From positions 1 through 5,160 of the forward strand of contig WFQY01000419.1 of the NCBI GenBank assembly GCA_015486815.1: 5,160 bases of DNA. Reading direction: 5' to 3'. The notes below the pieces were generated by a model that searched no databases, had not been told where the DNA came from, and was given only the letters and a program-made list of their open reading frames with translations. Shown here piece after piece: positions 1-4,822 of the stretch (position 1 is the first letter of the stretch; each line of letters starts with the position of its first letter). The stretch comes from Phycisphaerae bacterium (GTDB lineage Bacteria; Planctomycetota; Phycisphaerae; JAAYCJ01). The position numbers and the translations under genes are program-made.

Positions 1-56
<56 letters not shown>

Positions 57-100
57 GTGGAAAACTCAAAATTACAAATAAACAACTGAAAATTAAAAAT

Positions 101-215
101 GTTGAGCGAAGCGAAATCCGCCAACCGGCGGATTGGGCGAAGCGTTGAGTGAAACGTTGAACGTAGCGAAATCCCTTTGGGAAAACCCCTTTGGGATTGA
201 GCAAAGCAATTTGCT
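101..215. repeat. Dispersed intergenic repeat, copy 1 (GTTGAGYGAARCG family)
   Basis: This stretch is built from degenerate units of the form GTTGAGCGAAGCG, GTTGAGTGAAACG and GTTGAACGTAGCG, followed by AAATCCCTTTGGG and AAAACCCCTTTGGG. Positions 144-185 match 3698-3739 with one mismatch (A161 against G3715), so it is a dispersed element and not random spacer. It contains a perfect 8-bp hairpin, AATCCGCC (115-122) pairing with GGCGGATT (127-134) around AACC. No ORF with coding character was found here. The outer edges are approximate. Confidence 0.75.
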
Positions 216-230
216 AAAGGTATCCTAATC

Positions 231-265
231 CTAATAGCTAAAAGCTAAGGACTAAATGCTATTAG
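231..265. repeat. AT-rich inverted repeat just past pseudopilin 1
   Basis: CTAATAGC (231-238) is the exact reverse complement of GCTATTAG (258-265), and a smaller hairpin TAGCT-AAA-AGCTA (235-247) overlaps it. It lies directly after the stop codon of pseudopilin 1 on the minus strand and could form a weak 3' hairpin. The stem is AT-rich and no run of T follows, so it is not a convincing intrinsic terminator. Confidence 0.3.
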
Positions 266-266
266 C

Positions 267-1109
267 TTAATATATGTTATCTTCCGTTTGTCGTTCGGTA
301 TAAGAAGCGGAACTATCGCCCCACCAGCCAAAATACTCGTCGGGACCAGCTGACTCGATAAAAAATCCCCAGTTATTTTCCTGAAGTTTGTCAGATATGA
401 ACGTTTGAATAGGCACGCCAGAAGAAGGTCCGTTACCATCCCACGATTGGGCTTTAGCCCAATCCATGATTTTACCCGACCAATATCGAAGTGGCGTCCC
501 CCATCCATCTTGTGGCTGATATACTATTCTCAAATTACCATCTAACGGATGTTTTAGTTGACAAGGATTCTCTTCTTTAAGCCAATGCTCCTCGCCACCA
601 TTCCTATTAAACGATTCTTGCTTGGTTACCTTATAATTTTGTTTGAGCTTTTCAACAATGGAATTTGATGCCGGCACTTGCGTCAGCTGAAATGTCAACA
701 TATGAATATTGGTCGGTTTGACGGAGTGCGGAGATGTCCATTGATATTCCGGACCGCTACCGGGATCTTCGTAGAAGTAATCTTTCCAGTCAGCTATTGT
801 TATGTTATTACTATTACCGTCAGCTTTTCCGTCCCAATCGACAGTTTGCACAAAGCTATACCAATTTCCCGTCCACGCATCATAAGGCACCGAAAGCGGA
901 TAATAGCCTGTGGATTGTTTGAAGGCTTCGACTGCGTCGGAGAGTAATTTTATCTCGCTTTGTGTTTTGGTAACTTTTGCCTTTTCGCTTACACCGCTTA
1001 CGAGTTTCAAAAGGGCAGCGACTATTATTATCATTATTGCAATCGTTACCATAAGCTCGACAAGTGTAAATCCGAATGTCGCTGATGTCCCGAATCTATT
1101 TGCCTTCAT
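267..1109 (-). CDS. GspG-like type II secretion/type IV pseudopilin (pseudopilin 1)
   Basis: A 280-residue protein with a class III prepilin signal. A short basic leader ends in G13, followed by F14-T-L-V-E18 and a hydrophobic helix to about residue 35. The E at mature position 5 and the G/F cleavage site are the signature recognised by a prepilin peptidase. After the helix comes a GspG-like stretch with FKQSTGYYPLSVP. The C-terminus has SAGPDEYFG (253-261) and EDN (276-278), resembling the calcium-site region of major pseudopilins. It is much longer than typical GspG (about 140 residues) and has a Trp/Asn-rich central insert, as in the long orphan pseudopilins of Planctomycetota. The likely role is an inner-membrane-anchored subunit of a secretion or pilus-like fibre; the partner machinery is not in the window. 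The ATG at 1109 is chosen because GAGGA lies 11 nt upstream. The first 14 nt overlap the 3' end of the HEPN gene, so translation may be coupled. Confidence 0.88.
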   Translation of the reverse strand: MKANRFGTSATFGFTLVELMVTIAIMIIIVAALLKLVSGVSEKAKVTKTQSEIKLLSDAVEAFKQSTGYYPLSVPYDAWTGNWYSFVQTVDWDGKADGNSNNITIADWKDYFYEDPGSGPEYQWTSPHSVKPTNIHMLTFQLTQVPASNSIVEKLKQNYKVTKQESFNRNGGEEHWLKEENPCQLKHPLDGNLRIVYQPQDGWGTPLRYWSGKIMDWAKAQSWDGNGPSSGVPIQTFISDKLQENNWGFFIESAGPDEYFGWWGDSSASYTERQTEDNIY

Positions 1110-1509
1110 TTTTATCCGTTTCCTCTAACATTATTCTAAGCTTGCCGTAAAGACCTTTTATTATTGATATTTGATGAGATGCAAATTCTTTATTGCATAT
1201 TTCTCTAAACTTTTCTTCATTGTCCGGATAACGTACAAGAATATTGAATCTGGTAATATCCGCTAAATGTTTAATATCTTCTTTTGTGATGTTTAACTCA
1301 AGTTGATTTGCAATAAATGCCAAATTATGGGTTTTCGGCGGTAATTTTCCTTGTTGCTTTATCCATATAGCTTTCAATAATTTCTCTATGCTTATATGTC
1401 CTACAAATAATGCCCAAACATATTCTTTTGTCTTTAGCATATTTTCGGCGGACTTTAAATCTGCCTCCGACTCCTTAAGCCAACGATCGTATTCTATATA
1501 TACATTCAT
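1096..1509 (-). CDS. HEPN-domain protein (PF05168 type), toxin partner of the MNT gene
   Basis: A 137-residue helical protein. Numbered from the ATG at 1509, the N-terminal helix carries DRWLKESEADLKSAENML. The family core WALFVGHISIEKLLKAIW is at about 32-49, PPKTHNL at 57-63 and RYPD at 93-96, all typical of minimal HEPN proteins paired with MNT nucleotidyltransferases. Such HEPN proteins are usually the RNase toxin of the pair. The nuclease motif R-X4-6-H is not visible: no Arg is followed by His at that spacing, so activity is uncertain. The family normally ends just after the helix seen here as IKGLYGKL. Here about 13 further residues (RIMLEETDKNEGK) are encoded by a 37-bp direct repeat and the first codons of pseudopilin 1. 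A GTG at 1512, directly before the ATG, is an equally possible start. MNT ends 10 nt upstream, so the two form an operon. Confidence 0.85.
   Translation of the reverse strand: MNVYIEYDRWLKESEADLKSAENMLKTKEYVWALFVGHISIEKLLKAIWIKQQGKLPPKTHNLAFIANQLELNITKEDIKHLADITRFNILVRYPDNEEKFREICNKEFASHQISIIKGLYGKLRIMLEETDKNEGK
1105..1141. repeat. 37-bp perfect direct repeat, copy A (pseudopilin 1 leader)
   Basis: Positions 1105-1141 are identical to 1845-1881 over 37 bases, with different bases on either side (C1104/A1844 and T1142/A1882). On the minus strand the repeat reads through TTAGAGGAAACGG to ATGAA. It thus supplies the ribosome binding site (GAGGA, 1121-1125) and start codon of pseudopilin 1. The same bases encode the C-terminal tail of HEPN in another frame. 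The copies are 740 bp apart and bracket the MNT-HEPN pair. Confidence 0.95.
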
Positions 1510-1519
1510 CACTAAACTG

Positions 1520-1849
1520 CTATTTGACCTTAATGCCCTTTTCCTTAATTTCTTTTACGAACAAACTTATATCTTCGCGAAACTCCTGCGGCCTATAGGT
1601 GTGAATTTCTATTCGTGGATCAGTGTCAATGACAATATCATTAAATTTCTGTGCATCTATAAATTTATTGCCCGTAAAATCCTCTGACACAATTGCCAAA
1701 TCTATATCACTGTCAAATCTATTTTTTCCGACAACACACGAACCAAAAATATACGCTTCCTTAATTTTTACTATTTTTTCAGCAGCTCGAATAAATTTAT
1801 CTACAATAGCGTTTATATCATCAACTATATGTGCCGATACAATATTCAT
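1520..1849 (-). CDS. MNT-type nucleotidyltransferase, antitoxin partner of HEPN (MntA-like)
   Basis: A 109-residue minimal nucleotidyltransferase of the DNA polymerase beta superfamily. The catalytic signature GS-X10-D-X-D is complete: G36, S37, D48 and D50 in FGSCVVGKNRFDSDIDLAIV. A third acidic residue could be E81 in RIEIHTY. The usual Ala-Arg of GSxARG is replaced by Val-Val. In the characterised MntA/HepT system the MNT protein adds AMP to the HEPN toxin and inactivates it. The same role is inferred here from motif and gene order (MNT first, HEPN 10 nt downstream). The ATG at 1849 lies in copy B of the 37-bp repeat and uses that repeat's GAGGA (1861-1865, 11 nt upstream). The start signals are therefore identical to those of pseudopilin 1, and the gene's own original start may have been replaced. 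Confidence 0.85.
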   Translation of the reverse strand: MNIVSAHIVDDINAIVDKFIRAAEKIVKIKEAYIFGSCVVGKNRFDSDIDLAIVSEDFTGNKFIDAQKFNDIVIDTDPRIEIHTYRPQEFREDISLFVKEIKEKGIKVK

Positions 1850-1881
1850 TTTTATCCGTTTCCTCTAACATTATTCTAAGC
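1845..1881. repeat. 37-bp perfect direct repeat, copy B (MNT leader)
   Basis: Identical to copy A at 1105-1141. On the minus strand it supplies the ribosome binding site, the ATG and the next two bases of the MNT gene. A TAGAAT/AATAAT stretch within it could act as a -10 element, which would give both downstream genes the same promoter, but no convincing -35 is visible. Confidence 0.95.
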
Positions 1882-1918
1882 AAGTAGCTATTTTCCAGAC
1901 ACATTTCGGTTACTTCGT

Positions 1919-1934
1919 CTATGGTTTTCCATAG
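1919..1934. repeat. Short perfect hairpin, left of a pair
   Basis: CTATGG-TTTT-CCATAG is a perfect 6-bp inverted repeat with a 4-nt loop. It lies three bases from a second hairpin (1938-1959), and both fall in the remnant toxin reading frame. The minus-strand copy supplies the TAG that ends that frame. Confidence 0.6.
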
Positions 1935-1937
1935 GAA

Positions 1938-1959
1938 CGACAGCTTTTGACAGCTGTCG
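1938..1959. repeat. Short perfect hairpin, right of a pair
   Basis: CGACAGCT (1938-1945) pairs exactly with AGCTGTCG (1952-1959) around a 6-nt loop TTTGAC. On the plus strand it is followed by GTTTTAAC, so it faintly resembles an intrinsic terminator, but no plus-strand gene ends here. With the hairpin at 1919-1934 it forms a paired-palindrome structure of the kind seen in REP-like elements. Confidence 0.6.
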
Positions 1960-1967
1960 GTTTTAAC

Positions 1968-2210
1968 TCAATCTTCCAGCTCATCTATTAATATGCCTTT
2001 TATGTTGTTTTTGACTTCTTTTTTCCCCTGTTTCACCATTCTTCTTATTTTCGGGTCAGATAAAATCTCTTCCGTTTCGAGATATCGATCGAGATAATCA
2101 ATAAAGAGCTTGCTTGACAAATTCGTTTATCTTTATTTTTCGCTTTTTGCTAACTCGACTCTCAAAATAGCCTGAGTTTTTTTGTCAAATTCTATAACAG
2201 CGACATCCAT
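1968..2210 (-). pseudogene. Broken antitoxin gene (ribbon-helix-helix type, RelB/CopG-like)
   Basis: A frame starting at ATG 2210, with GAGGGAG about 10 nt upstream, reads MDVAVIEFDKKTQAILRVEL and then meets TAA at codon 26. The next segment is coding-like in another frame (KIKINEFVKQAL). From about 2105 the original frame resumes with IDYLDRYLETEEILSDP and runs to TGA at 1968-1970. Adding one A to the run at 2136-2140 and removing one T from the run at 2103-2105 restores a continuous protein of about 80 residues. It has a beta strand followed by two helices, then an acidic/basic tail ending ILIDELED, the shape of a ribbon-helix-helix DNA-binding antitoxin. Both indels are at short homopolymers, so assembly error is possible. 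The adjacent toxin remnant is broken too, which favours genuine decay. In a live module this protein would repress its own promoter and bind the RelE-type toxin. Confidence 0.65.
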
Positions 2211-2442
2211 AACTAATCACTCCCTCGATGTATAGGTATAAACACATTTCACATATCTTCACCCTTTACCCTCGCCAACCATCCGTAGGGTGGGATTTGC
2301 TCAACAGCCTATACTTTGGCAGCCAATCCCAGCGGAACCTTCGCTATGCTTCGACAATCCGCAATTCCGCCAGTTGACAGATCTTCGACCCTTAGTACCC
2401 CGAGATCAATCCGCAATTCACAATCCGAATTCCGCAATTCTT
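2211..2442. other. Gene-free spacer with short dispersed repeats
   Basis: No credible gene is visible in this stretch. It holds several copies of a short motif: CAATCCGCAATT at 2355-2366, CAATCCGCAATTC at 2407-2419 and CAATCCGAATTCCGCAATTC at 2421-2440. The core AATCCGCAAT recurs near 4908-4932. A GTAGGGTGGGATTTGCTCAAC segment at about 2286-2306 also looks like a dispersed repeat and not like coding sequence. The end near 2211-2230 carries the ribosome binding site of the broken antitoxin. No clear terminator for pseudopilin 2 was found. Confidence 0.5.
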
Positions 2443-3441
2443 TTATTGTTCCCAGTTAACAATGTCGTCATCTGTGCCGTAAACATGATCCCAGCCGGGT
2501 GTAATTAGCAGAAAGCTCTCTTTGTTATGAGGCATATGATATGTGCTGATTTTGGCATTAGGATCATCTACAAAGTTGAAGAAATCAGCATCATCGAAAG
2601 ACCCATTGCCATTGTAATCTTTAAAACGGCCGGTTGCATCTGTGAGAGCTTCATTATCTTCTCTATAATAGATTTGGTTTTTCTTATTGTTATTTGGATC
2701 AGTAACACCTATAGGATGCCCATCAGCATCTTCCTGGTCGGTCAGATACTTTCCTCTGTCATTAGCTTTATAGTAAAGAATCGTAGAATATTGTCCGTAC
2801 TGATTAGTATTGAGTATCGGATCTTTTTTCTTATTATATTTATCGCAAAGCAGCCAAACATATCCGTTATTATCCACGGTTTTATCTTCGACGACAGAAA
2901 AACCTTCAGGATTAATGTACGGACCCTTGCGAGCGGTTTTATGGCTCGGGTCACCCCAATTACTATCAGACGGATCTTCCCACGTAGCGCTTGCATCAAA
3001 AGTGCCGTCGCTGGAGTAATACCATCCTGTAATACTATCAGGACCGGTATCGGAATTATCGTCAGGCAAGCCAGGAGGATTGTTCGAACCGGTCGCTCCT
3101 GTTTTGGCTGGACAGCCTAATTTATCTCTACCCATAAGGGCGAAAGCTAATCGATGAGCGCCCATAACTTCTGGGTTTTCTGTGTTATAGTTACCTCTGT
3201 CATCATCTATATTTACTCCGTCGCTCGTTTGAGGCAGTGATTTCGGATAATATCCGAAGTCGGATTTGAACATTTCCAAACCCTGAGTAATGCCGTGTAG
3301 CTGAGCTTTGATAGCCACTTCTTTCGCTTGTCTTTGTGCCCTTTGAACAGTCGGAACCAAAATGCTGATAAGCAGAGCGATGATTGCTACTACTGTCAGA
3401 AGCTCAACGAGTGTAAAGGCTTGTGGATTTTGTTTTTTCAT
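2443..3441 (-). CDS. Long GspG-like pseudopilin with EF-hand-like loop (pseudopilin 2)
   Basis: A 332-residue secreted/membrane-anchored pseudopilin. A short basic leader MKKQNPQA is followed by F9-T-L-V-E13 and a hydrophobic helix to about residue 29, the class III prepilin signal. The residue before the cleavage point is Ala8, not the usual Gly. KSDFGYYPKSLPQ (about 59-71) is a GspG-family landmark. The C-terminus TPGWDHVYGTDDDI (314-327) matches the calcium-site tail of GspG pseudopilins. DYNGNGSFDDAD (275-286) fits an EF-hand/dockerin-type loop, with D275, N277, N279, G280 and D286 in ligand positions. The Asp/Asn/Gly-rich middle suggests an extracytoplasmic calcium-bound domain. An excellent ribosome binding site, AAGGAG (3449-3454), sits 7 nt before the ATG. 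It is on the same strand as pseudopilin 1 but not adjacent, and no other secretion genes are present. Confidence 0.92.
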   Translation of the reverse strand: MKKQNPQAFTLVELLTVVAIIALLISILVPTVQRAQRQAKEVAIKAQLHGITQGLEMFKSDFGYYPKSLPQTSDGVNIDDDRGNYNTENPEVMGAHRLAFALMGRDKLGCPAKTGATGSNNPPGLPDDNSDTGPDSITGWYYSSDGTFDASATWEDPSDSNWGDPSHKTARKGPYINPEGFSVVEDKTVDNNGYVWLLCDKYNKKKDPILNTNQYGQYSTILYYKANDRGKYLTDQEDADGHPIGVTDPNNNKKNQIYYREDNEALTDATGRFKDYNGNGSFDDADFFNFVDDPNAKISTYHMPHNKESFLLITPGWDHVYGTDDDIVNWEQ

Positions 3442-3448
3442 TTTGTAA

Positions 3449-3492
3449 CTCCTTGTCTTTTAAAAATATACCTAAACCACTTGTTCCGTCAG
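3449..3492 (-). promoter_or_regulatory. Candidate promoter and ribosome binding site of pseudopilin 2
   Basis: On the minus strand CTGACG (3487-3492) is followed after 16 nt by TATATT (3465-3470), matching the sigma-70 -35/-10 layout at 4/6 and 5/6. AAGGAG (3449-3454) then lies 7 nt before the start codon. The ribosome binding site is secure; the promoter is a match by eye only. Confidence 0.45.
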
Positions 3493-3567
3493 CCTTTACT
3501 ACGTATCAGCAATTGTCAGCGACTATGAGCATTATGGATAAGTCCTTTAACTTATTGCTATTAACGC

Positions 3568-3586
3568 AAGTAAAGACTGTTTACTT
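3568..3586. repeat. 7-bp inverted repeat in the pseudopilin 2/ruvX spacer
   Basis: AAGTAAA (3568-3574) pairs with TTTACTT (3580-3586) around GACTG. It lies about 75 nt upstream of the candidate -35 of pseudopilin 2. It could be an operator or chance AT-rich symmetry; nothing else supports a function. Confidence 0.25.
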
Positions 3587-3635
3587 TTTATCTATTTTAT
3601 TGTACGCTAATCGACAAGAGCGGTCAAGGAAAAAT

Positions 3636-3669
3636 GGAGAAAAGAGAAGAGAGAGGAGAGAAGGAAGAA
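3636..3669. other. 34-nt homopurine tract
   Basis: Every base from 3636 to 3669 on the plus strand is A or G (GGAGAAAAGAGAAGAGAGAG and onward). Such tracts are prone to slippage and can form triplex DNA. A similar tract in opposite orientation, all pyrimidine, is at 4931-4957. Both lie on the outer side of the inverted hairpin repeats at 3799 and 4823. Confidence 0.6.
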
Positions 3670-3685
3670 TTGATGATTTATAATT

Positions 3686-3765
3686 GTTGAGCGAAGTGTT
3701 GAGTGAAACGTTGAGCGTAGCGAAATCCCTTTGGGAAAATCCCATTGGGAAAATCCCATTGGGAA
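3686..3765. repeat. Dispersed intergenic repeat, copy 2, with tandem 14-bp units
   Basis: GTTGAGCGAAG at 3686 begins a second copy of the element seen at 101-215; 3698-3739 matches 144-185 with one mismatch. The tail carries tandem near-palindromic units: AAATCCCTTTGGG (3723-3735), then two identical copies of AAAATCCCATTGGG (3736-3749 and 3750-3763). Copy 1 has only two such units (169-195), so unit number varies between copies. Non-coding. Confidence 0.75.
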
Positions 3766-3798
3766 AGATTGAGGATTGAAGAATAAAAAGCGAAAAAC

Positions 3799-3844
3799 GT
3801 AGGCTGTGGGCGGTAGGGGCAGACCTATGTGTCTGCCCAAAATT
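3799..3844 (+). repeat. 46-bp hairpin repeat, copy 1
   Basis: Matches the reverse complement of 4823-4868 at 45 of 46 positions. The core is an 8-bp hairpin, GGGCAGAC (3817-3824) with GTCTGCCC (3831-3838), preceded by GTAGGCTGTGGGCGGTAG and followed by AAAATT. The single difference lies in the loop, so the stem is conserved. It sits 48 nt upstream of ruvX/yqgF. Confidence 0.85.
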
Positions 3845-3892
3845 AGTCATTTAGCATTTAGTATTTGACATTAATCCGGAATTCGAAATTTT

Positions 3893-4321
3893 ATGCGAAT
3901 TATAGCTGTTGATTATGGTACTCGACGAATCGGGCTTGCTACCGGTACCAGTGAGCTTAGAATAGCAATGCCCTTATGTATTGTCGAATCAGCGGGTGAT
4001 TTTGAAAAGGATGCTAAGCTGATTATTGACAAATCGCGAGAACTTCAGGGCGAAATTGATATGTTTGTTGTCGGCTTGCCTGTGAATATGGACGGCTCGG
4101 AGGGCAAACAGGCGGAGCTTACGCGAAAATTCGCTCATCAGCTGGAAAAAATTTCGGGCAAAAAAGTCGTTTTACAGGACGAACGATTAAGTACATTTTC
4201 AGCTGAGAGTAAATTTGTTCAGTCAGACAAATCTGACAACTCACATTCGTATAAGCCCAAAGAAGGCTTCGATGCGGTATCAGCGGCGGTGATTTTGGAA
4301 AGGCATTTCGAATGTCATTAA
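3893..4321 (+). CDS. ruvX: RuvX/YqgF family: putative Holliday junction resolvase / pre-16S rRNA nuclease
   Basis: A 142-residue protein covering the whole YqgF/RuvX family length. It has an RNase H-like fold with all family landmarks: AVDYGTRRIGLA (5-16) with catalytic D7, VVGLPVNMDGSEG (59-71), DERLSTFSAE (96-105) with E97, and DAVSAAVIL (127-135) with D127. These three acidic residues would bind the catalytic metal ions. The family acts in the cytoplasm in 16S rRNA 5'-end processing and has been linked to Holliday junction resolution. The ATG is the family start, since MRIIAVDYG leaves no room for an earlier one; no strong ribosome binding site precedes it. It is a housekeeping gene standing alone on the plus strand, convergent with the MNT-HEPN remnant 16 nt away. 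It is the only conserved core protein gene in the window. Confidence 0.93.
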   Translation: MRIIAVDYGTRRIGLATGTSELRIAMPLCIVESAGDFEKDAKLIIDKSRELQGEIDMFVVGLPVNMDGSEGKQAELTRKFAHQLEKISGKKVVLQDERLSTFSAESKFVQSDKSDNSHSYKPKEGFDAVSAAVILERHFECH

Positions 4322-4337
4322 CATAATTGTTGAGATA

Positions 4338-4430
4338 TTAATAATTGTCGGCAGCTTTAATGAGAGCTTCTTGTGCTTGATCCAGCCTATACCTAATAAC
4401 TGCTTTTATGTCGGAACGATCTAAATCCAT
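4338..4430 (-). pseudogene. Truncated HEPN gene, partner of the second MNT gene
   Basis: ATG at 4430 overlaps the stop of the MNT gene by 10 nt and opens a 30-codon frame: MDLDRSDIKAVIRYRLDQAQ, then EALIKAADNY and TAA at 4338-4340. The helix RLDQAQEALIKAAD matches the first helix of HEPN toxins, and the overlap with MNT is the usual arrangement. HEPN proteins are normally 110-140 residues, so about three quarters is missing. The frame ends 16 nt before the end of ruvX, which suggests a deletion whose junction lies near 4338-4345. It is unlikely to be toxic. Confidence 0.6.
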
Positions 4431-4750
4431 TTTCCTTCCCGCATAATATTAAGGACAAACGGAGACGCCCGCAAGGGAGAATCTGTAAGTTCATCTTCGG
4501 CAAAACACATAACGGATATTGTTCTTCGCATATTAAATTCAAGCTCAATATCAAAGCATAGGTCGGATATTTGCTTTTCTATTTCCCAATCTACTTTTAG
4601 TAAAACCACCATAATGTCGATGTCTGAGCTTTTATTCATTGATTCGCGAGCAGCAGAACCATAGAGAATTACCTGCTGTGCTCCGAATTTTTCCTTCAAC
4701 TGAGATGATAGATTTTTGATTATTCGCTTTTCTTCTTGAGACAGTTTCAT
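4421..4750 (-). CDS. MNT-type nucleotidyltransferase, orphaned antitoxin
   Basis: A 109-residue minimal nucleotidyltransferase. The signature is complete: G31, S32, then 10 residues, D43-I-D45 in LYGSAARESMNKSSDIDIMV. A third acidic residue is probably among D67, E69 and E71 (FDIELEFN). The tail SPFVLNIMREGKW is typical of MNT proteins that precede a HEPN gene. It differs clearly from the MNT at 1520-1849, so the two modules are not recent duplicates. The ATG at 4750 is chosen because homology begins with MKLSQEEK. The frame is open upstream to an ATG at 4861, but that extension reads through the 46-bp repeat and low-complexity sequence. No strong ribosome binding site is visible; a GTG at 4780 is a less likely start. 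The HEPN partner is truncated, so this antitoxin may no longer have a target in cis. Confidence 0.82.
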   Translation of the reverse strand: MKLSQEEKRIIKNLSSQLKEKFGAQQVILYGSAARESMNKSSDIDIMVVLLKVDWEIEKQISDLCFDIELEFNMRRTISVMCFAEDELTDSPLRASPFVLNIMREGKWI

Positions 4751-4822
4751 TATGTTTATAATACTTTTTTGCTCACCCACAATGACAAATAAAGAATGTC
4801 GAATGATAAATGATGAATGTCG

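Larger units (their letters stand above)
1919..1984 (-). pseudogene. Remnant of a RelE/ParE-family toxin gene
   Basis: An ATG at 1984 opens a 21-codon frame that reads MSWKIELKPTAVKS and stops at TAG (1919-1921). The N-terminus matches the start typical of RelE/ParE toxins (M-x-W-K-I-E-x-x-x-x-A-x-K). Its ATG overlaps the end of the upstream antitoxin frame by 17 nt, a normal arrangement for such operons. RelE toxins run to about 85-100 residues; no continuation is recognisable in any frame before the 37-bp repeat at 1881. The frame is lost inside a pair of hairpins, so either insertion of a palindromic element or deletion removed the rest. It cannot encode a working toxin. The family call rests on a short match and on context. 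Confidence 0.55.

Noticed and set aside
101..215. Possible CRISPR array from the repeated GTTGAG units
   Set aside because: Units are short, degenerate and contiguous, without unique spacers of even length, and no cas gene is present.
678..947. Plus-strand open frames opposite pseudopilin 1
   Set aside because: Composition follows the antisense strand of a clear prepilin gene; no domain or ribosome binding site.
1938..1970. Hairpin plus GTTTT as an intrinsic terminator on the plus strand
   Set aside because: No plus-strand gene lies upstream; the structure sits inside a minus-strand pseudogene.
1832..1970. Minus-strand frame continuing from the antitoxin stop through the repeat (…EVTEMCLENSYLLRIMLEE…) as a lost upstream gene
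   Set aside because: It is open only from the antitoxin stop, has no start signal and no family resemblance; probably chance.
2527..3120. 197-codon plus-strand open frame
   Set aside because: It is antisense to pseudopilin 2, Ile/Arg-rich, without recognisable domains; a shadow of the real gene.
3581..3850. Minus-strand open frames over the pseudopilin 2/ruvX spacer
   Set aside because: They read through the dispersed repeats (translating tandem units as repeated FPMGF-like residues) and lack any domain.
3865..3870. Perfect TTGACA upstream of ruvX/yqgF as a -35 element
   Set aside because: A -10 at normal spacing would fall on the start codon (about 3888-3893) and no TATAAT-like hexamer is there.
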